Below, in pieces: positions 60,528-64,000 of a DNA stretch of 64,000 nucleotides. The position numbers were made by a program, and so were the translations under genes. Source of the DNA: Bacteroidota bacterium. Lineage in GTDB: Bacteria > Bacteroidota > Bacteroidia > Chitinophagales > LD1. The notes beneath the pieces are model-generated. The model did not search any database, had not been told where the DNA came from, and saw nothing but the letters and a program-made list of their open reading frames with translations. Each line of letters starts with the position of its first letter. Positions within the stretch are counted from its first letter, which is position 1. The stretch lies in assembly GCA_018267365.1 (NCBI GenBank), contig JAFDYQ010000013.1:1-64000 (forward strand), given 5' to 3'.

Positions 60528-61082
60528 TTGAAAATAATCGGCATCACAGGTACACTAGGCGCAGGCAAAGGTACGATCGTAGAGTACCTGATCTCTCATC
60601 ATGGGTTCAGGCATTTCTCCGTCAGGGGCTTTCTCACACATATCATACAGGAGCGGCAGCTACCGCTAAACCGTGACTCTATGGTGAGCGTGGCAAATGA
60701 ACTGCGCGCTCAGCACACCCCCAGCTATATCGTAGAGCAGCTGCTGGACCAGGCACTGCAGACCGGGCAGGACTGCATCATAGAGAGCATCCGCACTACC
60801 GGAGAAATAGAGGCCCTGCGCAGGCGGGACCACTTCACCCTGCTGGCTGTAGATGCAGACCCGCGCCTGCGCTATGAGCGCGTACTGGAGCGGGCCTCAG
60901 AGACAGATCACATCAGCTACGAGACCTTTCAGCAAAATGAAAAGCGCGAGATGACCTCTACGGACCCCAATAAGCAGAACCTCGCCGCCTGCCAGGCGCT
61001 GGCAGACTACAGGCTGGATAATAATCATTCCTTCCAGGAGTTGTATGCGCAGGTAGAAGAGGTGCTGAATAAGATAAAGTAA
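60528..61082 (+). CDS. P-loop nucleoside-/dephospho-CoA-kinase-like protein
   Basis: 184 residues with Walker A ITGTLGAGKGT (residues 6-16), an acidic phrase ESIRTTGEIEAL (about 85-96), and an Arg-rich lid region (DPRLRYERVLERASETDHISYE). Looks like the AAA_18/dephospho-CoA or adenylate kinase fold, also close to archaeal-type predicted kinases; the substrate is unclear. The start codon is TTG, as no ATG precedes the Walker motif. 33 bases before the dCMP deaminase gene. Confidence 0.75.
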   Translation: MKIIGITGTLGAGKGTIVEYLISHHGFRHFSVRGFLTHIIQERQLPLNRDSMVSVANELRAQHTPSYIVEQLLDQALQTGQDCIIESIRTTGEIEALRRRDHFTLLAVDADPRLRYERVLERASETDHISYETFQQNEKREMTSTDPNKQNLAACQALADYRLDNNHSFQELYAQVEEVLNKIK

Positions 61083-61092
61083 TAGTTGCATA

Positions 61093-61113
61093 GTCTAACG
61101 TCTAAAGTCTAAC
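61093..61113 (+). repeat. Three heptamers (GTCTAAC type)
   Basis: GTCTAAC, GTCTAAA, GTCTAAC, ending two bases before the dCMP deaminase ATG. They fill most of the 33-base junction. Confidence 0.65.
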
Positions 61114-61115
61114 CA

Positions 61116-61610
61116 ATGTCAGAAACCAAATACATCCGCCCCTCCTGGGATGAGTACTTCATAGAAGTGATGGATGCTATCAGCAAGCGTGCTACCTGTG
61201 GCCGTGGCCGCAGTGGCTGCGTGATAGCGCGTGACAATCAACTGCTGGTGACGGGATATGTAGGCTCGCCCAAGGGCCTGCCGCACTGCGATGACGTAGG
61301 CCACCAGATGAAGAAGGTGATACACGAGGACGGCAGTGTGACCGAGCATTGTGTGCGAACCGTACACGCCGAACAGAATGCCATCTGCCAGGCTGCCAAA
61401 AATGGTGTGGCACTGGACGGCGCTACCCTCTACTGCCGCATGACCCCATGCCGTGTCTGCTGTATGCTGATCATAAACTGTGGCATCAAGCGCGTGGTCT
61501 GCCAGCGCAAATACCATGCGGGTACTGAGTCAGAGGCTATGTTTCTGGAGGCGGGTGTCAAGCTGGAGTATATCCACGAGGAGGTACAGACCTATGAGCC
61601 GCAAAAATGA
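61116..61610 (+). CDS. dCMP deaminase-family protein
   Basis: 164 residues: zinc-binding HAEQNAI with the catalytic Glu and PCRVCC with two Cys ligands, the layout of dCMP/ComEB-type deaminases, which produce dUMP for dTMP synthesis. N-terminal RPSWDEYFIEVMDAISKRATCGRG is typical for the family and includes an extra Cys. Probably co-transcribed with the kinase-like gene before it. Its stop codon is the first two bases of a heptamer array. Confidence 0.9.
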   Translation: MSETKYIRPSWDEYFIEVMDAISKRATCGRGRSGCVIARDNQLLVTGYVGSPKGLPHCDDVGHQMKKVIHEDGSVTEHCVRTVHAEQNAICQAAKNGVALDGATLYCRMTPCRVCCMLIINCGIKRVVCQRKYHAGTESEAMFLEAGVKLEYIHEEVQTYEPQK

Positions 61611-61643
61611 TTTGGGATTTACGATTTATGAGTGTTGATTTAC
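61609..61643 (+). repeat. Five heptamers (GATTTAC type)
   Basis: GATTTGG, GATTTAC, GATTTAT, GAGTGTT and GATTTAC in one register, starting inside the deaminase TGA stop codon, as the array at 19504 does with the tolC stop. Confidence 0.6.
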
Positions 61644-61718
61644 CTTCGGGCAATTATGCACAAGAACATTTGATCAGATCACCCCTGCTAATTTCGGCAT
61701 CGCTATTGCTCTGAAAGC

Positions 61719-61746
61719 AATCATAAATCACCAATCATAAATAAGA
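61719..61746 (+). repeat. Four heptamers (AATCATA type) before rarA
   Basis: AATCATA, AATCACC, AATCATA, AATAAGA, ending two bases before the rarA ATG. The AATCATAAATCACC part is the reverse-complement flavour of GATTTAT/GATTTAC arrays. Confidence 0.65.
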
Positions 61747-61748
61747 AG

Positions 61749-63020
61749 ATGTCCTCCTTGCCTCCCCTCCCCGAACGAATGCGCCCGAAGAGCTTTGATG
61801 AGTTCGTGGGGCAGCAGCACCTGATAGGAGAGGGCAAGGTGCTGCGCCGCCTGATCGAGTCGGGCAATATTCCATCCATGATCTTCTGGGGACCGCCGGG
61901 TGTGGGCAAAACCTCGATGGCGCGCTTTATAGCTGACCGGGCTGTGCTGCCGTTTTACCAGCTTAGCGCTATAGACTCCGGTGTCAAGGAACTGCGCGAG
62001 GTCATCGCCAAAGCTAATCAGGACGGCAAAGCCATCCTTTTTATAGATGAGATACACCGCTTCAATAAGGCCCAGCAGGATGCCCTGCTCGGTGCCGTGG
62101 AGAAAGGCACCATCACCCTTATTGGTGCTACTACAGAGAATCCCTCCTTTGAGGTCATATCGGCCCTCTTGTCGCGTGCCCAGGTGTATACGCTTCGCCC
62201 GCTGGAGCGGGAGGACCTGGAGCGGCTGCTGCAGACTGCTATCAGCAAAGATGTGGTACTGCGGGACAAAAGGATCGAGCTAAAGGAAACCGAAGCATTG
62301 CTCCGCTACTCGGGCGGCGATGCCCGCAAGCTGCTCAATGTGCTGGAGATCGTGGTCAATAATGGGTTGACAGACAATGAGGTATTGGAGATCACTAATG
62401 CTATGGTAGAGCAGGTGATCCAGCACAAGATGGCGCTGTATGACAAGTCCGGCGAGCAGCACTATGACATCATCTCCGCCTTTATCAAGTCTATACGCGG
62501 CAGCGATCCCAATGCTGCCCTGTACTACCTGGCCCGCATGCTGGAGGGGGGAGAGGACCCGAAATTTATAGCCAGACGGTTACTGATCCTCTCCTCTGAG
62601 GATATAGGCAATGCGAATCCGACTGCTTTCGTGATGGCAAATAACTGCTTTCAGGCGGTGAGCGTGATAGGCTACCCGGAGTGCCAGCTTACGCTCTCTC
62701 AGACGGTCATCTACCTGGCCACCTCACCCAAAAGCAACTCGGCCTACACCGCCATCGGCGCTGCCCGCGCTCAGGTACGCGCCACGGGTGACCTTCCGGT
62801 TCCCCTTCACCTGCGCAATGCCCCTACCAAACTGATGAAGGAGCTTAACTACGGCAAGGACTACCAATATGCCCACAGCCACGAGGGCAATTTCATCCAC
62901 GCCGAGTTTCTGCCGGATGCTATCAAGGGCAGCAAATTTTACGACCCCGCCAATAACCCCCGCGAGAATGAGATCCGCAGGCAACTGAGGGACTGGTGGA
63001 AGCAGAAGTATGGGTACTGA
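61749..63020 (+). CDS. rarA: Replication-associated recombination protein RarA/MgsA
   Basis: 423 residues, AAA+ ATPase of the clamp-loader group: [19 protein letters not shown], Walker [10 protein letters not shown], Walker [10 protein letters not shown], sensor-1 GATTENPSF, and the C-terminal tetramerisation region ([16 protein letters not shown]). Acts at stalled replication forks. Length is normal. Confidence 0.95.
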   Translation: MSSLPPLPERMRPKSFDEFVGQQHLIGEGKVLRRLIESGNIPSMIFWGPPGVGKTSMARFIADRAVLPFYQLSAIDSGVKELREVIAKANQDGKAILFIDEIHRFNKAQQDALLGAVEKGTITLIGATTENPSFEVISALLSRAQVYTLRPLEREDLERLLQTAISKDVVLRDKRIELKETEALLRYSGGDARKLLNVLEIVVNNGLTDNEVLEITNAMVEQVIQHKMALYDKSGEQHYDIISAFIKSIRGSDPNAALYYLARMLEGGEDPKFIARRLLILSSEDIGNANPTAFVMANNCFQAVSVIGYPECQLTLSQTVIYLATSPKSNSAYTAIGAARAQVRATGDLPVPLHLRNAPTKLMKELNYGKDYQYAHSHEGNFIHAEFLPDAIKGSKFYDPANNPRENEIRRQLRDWWKQKYGY

Positions 63021-63063
63021 GCTATCGGGATACTGCAGGCATATCATTTGAATATTATAAGCG

Positions 63064-64000
63064 ATGGAAAAGGCAGATGTCATCATCATAGGCGCCGGTA
63101 TCTCAGGTCTCACTGTAGCCCGGCAGCTATGCCGTGCCGGCAAGAAAGTACTCATCCTTGAGGCGCGGCCACGAGTAGGGGGCCGCATTTATACATTCAC
63201 CAGATCGGGGCTGATGCTGGAGGGCGGGGCAGAGTTTATACATGGCGATCTACCCGCTACCTTTGAGATGCTGCGCGAATATGACCTGTCCCCCCAGCCC
63301 ATAGGCGGAGAGATGATCAGTGTGTACCATGGTAAGGTGCAAGAGCAGGATGATTTCGTAGAGCACCGCGAGCTGCTCATGAGGCATCTGGCCGGTCTGA
63401 AAGAAGATATGACGGTCACGGCCTTTCTGGATCAGCATTTCCCAGATGAGCCATATGCCGTGTTTAAAGATCATATCCGCAAATTTGTGGAAGGCTATGA
63501 CTCTGCAGATGCTGCGCGTGCCAGCGCCTTTGCGCTACGCGATGAGCTGTCCGAACCGGAGGGCGATCAGTACCGGATAGAGGGTGGATACGGAGCATTG
63601 CTGGATTCTATCCTTTTTGAGCTGCGTACAAAAGATGCAGAGGTATTACTTTCCACTATCGTGAAGGAAATACACTGGTCCGATGGCAAGGTAAAAGTAA
63701 CCGATGCATCAGGGAAAACTCATCATGCCCGGCAGGTAGCTGTCAGCGTGCCTCTCGGGGTGCTGATGGATCAGGAGGGCCCGGCGGCCATTAGCTTTCG
63801 CCCCCGACCTGAGGCGCACCTGGCCGCTGTGCAGGGCATGGGTTGGGGCCGGGTGATCAAAGTGCTGGTCAAGTGCAAACCTGATCTCTGGCGCGATGCT
63901 GCGATCAAAAAACGTCTTGGAGGCTCCTTAGATTCACTGGGTTTTATTTTCTCTGATGCGTCCATGCCTACCTGGTGGACCCACTACCCCGGCCGCGATG
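63064..64000 (+). CDS. Flavin monoamine oxidase-like protein (5' part, cut by window end)
   Basis: 312 codons remain open to the window edge. Start [22 protein letters not shown] with Rossmann GAGISG at 10-15, then [12 protein letters not shown] and [11 protein letters not shown], all typical of the flavin amine oxidase family (monoamine and polyamine oxidases). [10 protein letters not shown] near residue 230 is another conserved strand. Substrate unknown; C terminus lies outside. Confidence 0.85.
   Translation, partial: MEKADVIIIGAGISGLTVARQLCRAGKKVLILEARPRVGGRIYTFTRSGLMLEGGAEFIHGDLPATFEMLREYDLSPQPIGGEMISVYHGKVQEQDDFVEHRELLMRHLAGLKEDMTVTAFLDQHFPDEPYAVFKDHIRKFVEGYDSADAARASAFALRDELSEPEGDQYRIEGGYGALLDSILFELRTKDAEVLLSTIVKEIHWSDGKVKVTDASGKTHHARQVAVSVPLGVLMDQEGPAAISFRPRPEAHLAAVQGMGWGRVIKVLVKCKPDLWRDAAIKKRLGGSLDSLGFIFSDASMPTWWTHYPGRD

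Overview
The window looks like a chromosomal segment of a Bacteroidota bacterium, most likely a Chitinophagales/Sphingobacteriales-type gliding or soil/freshwater organism. The grounds are several secreted proteins with type IX secretion (T9SS) C-terminal sorting domains, a TonB-dependent receptor with an N-terminal carboxypeptidase-like domain, a long (about 315-residue) NusB, a DUF3276/PUR protein, LytTR signalling, and promoters that fit the Bacteroidota TTTG-N19/20-TAnnTTTG pattern. Coding is dense and slightly GC-rich by eye, except for one clearly AT-rich two-gene island at 53341-55337.

Layout. 1-2460: an orphan phage-type terminase large subunit followed by about 1 kb of gene-free, palindrome-rich repeats. 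2565-8081: SGNH hydrolase, two small lipoproteins, a basic secreted protein, a LytS/LytTR two-component pair, a small T9SS-like secreted protein and a small membrane metalloprotease. 8160-13376 (minus strand): a giant T9SS cell-surface protein and a PI-PLC-like lipoprotein. 13733-19505: a complete RND efflux operon (permease, adaptor, TolC), ending in 24 tandem heptamers. 19801-31966: glutathione peroxidase, a membrane cytochrome c, S41 peptidase, a DUF4139 protein, a conserved cytosolic protein, T9SS proteins and tRNA-Pro(GGG), separated by several interspersed repeats.

32100-47751 is the most distinctive region: a light and carotenoid locus. It encodes a Rieske oxygenase, a CrtU/CruE-like carotenoid desaturase/methyltransferase, a CrtD/CrtI-like desaturase with no usual start codon, a fused CrtYcd-type lycopene cyclase, GTP cyclohydrolase I, an SDR lacking the catalytic Tyr, a cryptochrome-like flavoprotein without the usual N-terminal antenna domain plus a flavin reductase (minus strand), a TonB receptor, a CruF-type hydratase, a CarH/LitR-like B12-dependent MerR photoreceptor, an ECF sigma factor, phytoene desaturase and phytoene synthase. 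Together these suggest light-induced synthesis of a monocyclic carotenoid with an aromatic or oxidised ring at one end and a 1'-hydroxy-3',4'-didehydro psi end at the other, alongside a flavin-based blue-light protein. No GGPP synthase, ketolase or classical CrtZ hydroxylase is seen here.

47863-64000: an orphan Rcp1-like response regulator, glycosyltransferase, VOC protein, NusB, leucine dehydrogenase, an AT-rich Septu-like (PtuA ATPase + PtuB HNH nuclease) defence module with its own good promoter, an ABC exporter directly behind it, DUF3276 protein, a Cys-rich CWC protein, FolK, SppA, a P-loop kinase-like protein, dCMP deaminase, RarA, and the start of a flavin amine oxidase cut by the window edge. 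Short degenerate 7-bp arrays sit at almost every gene junction between 60474 and 61749.
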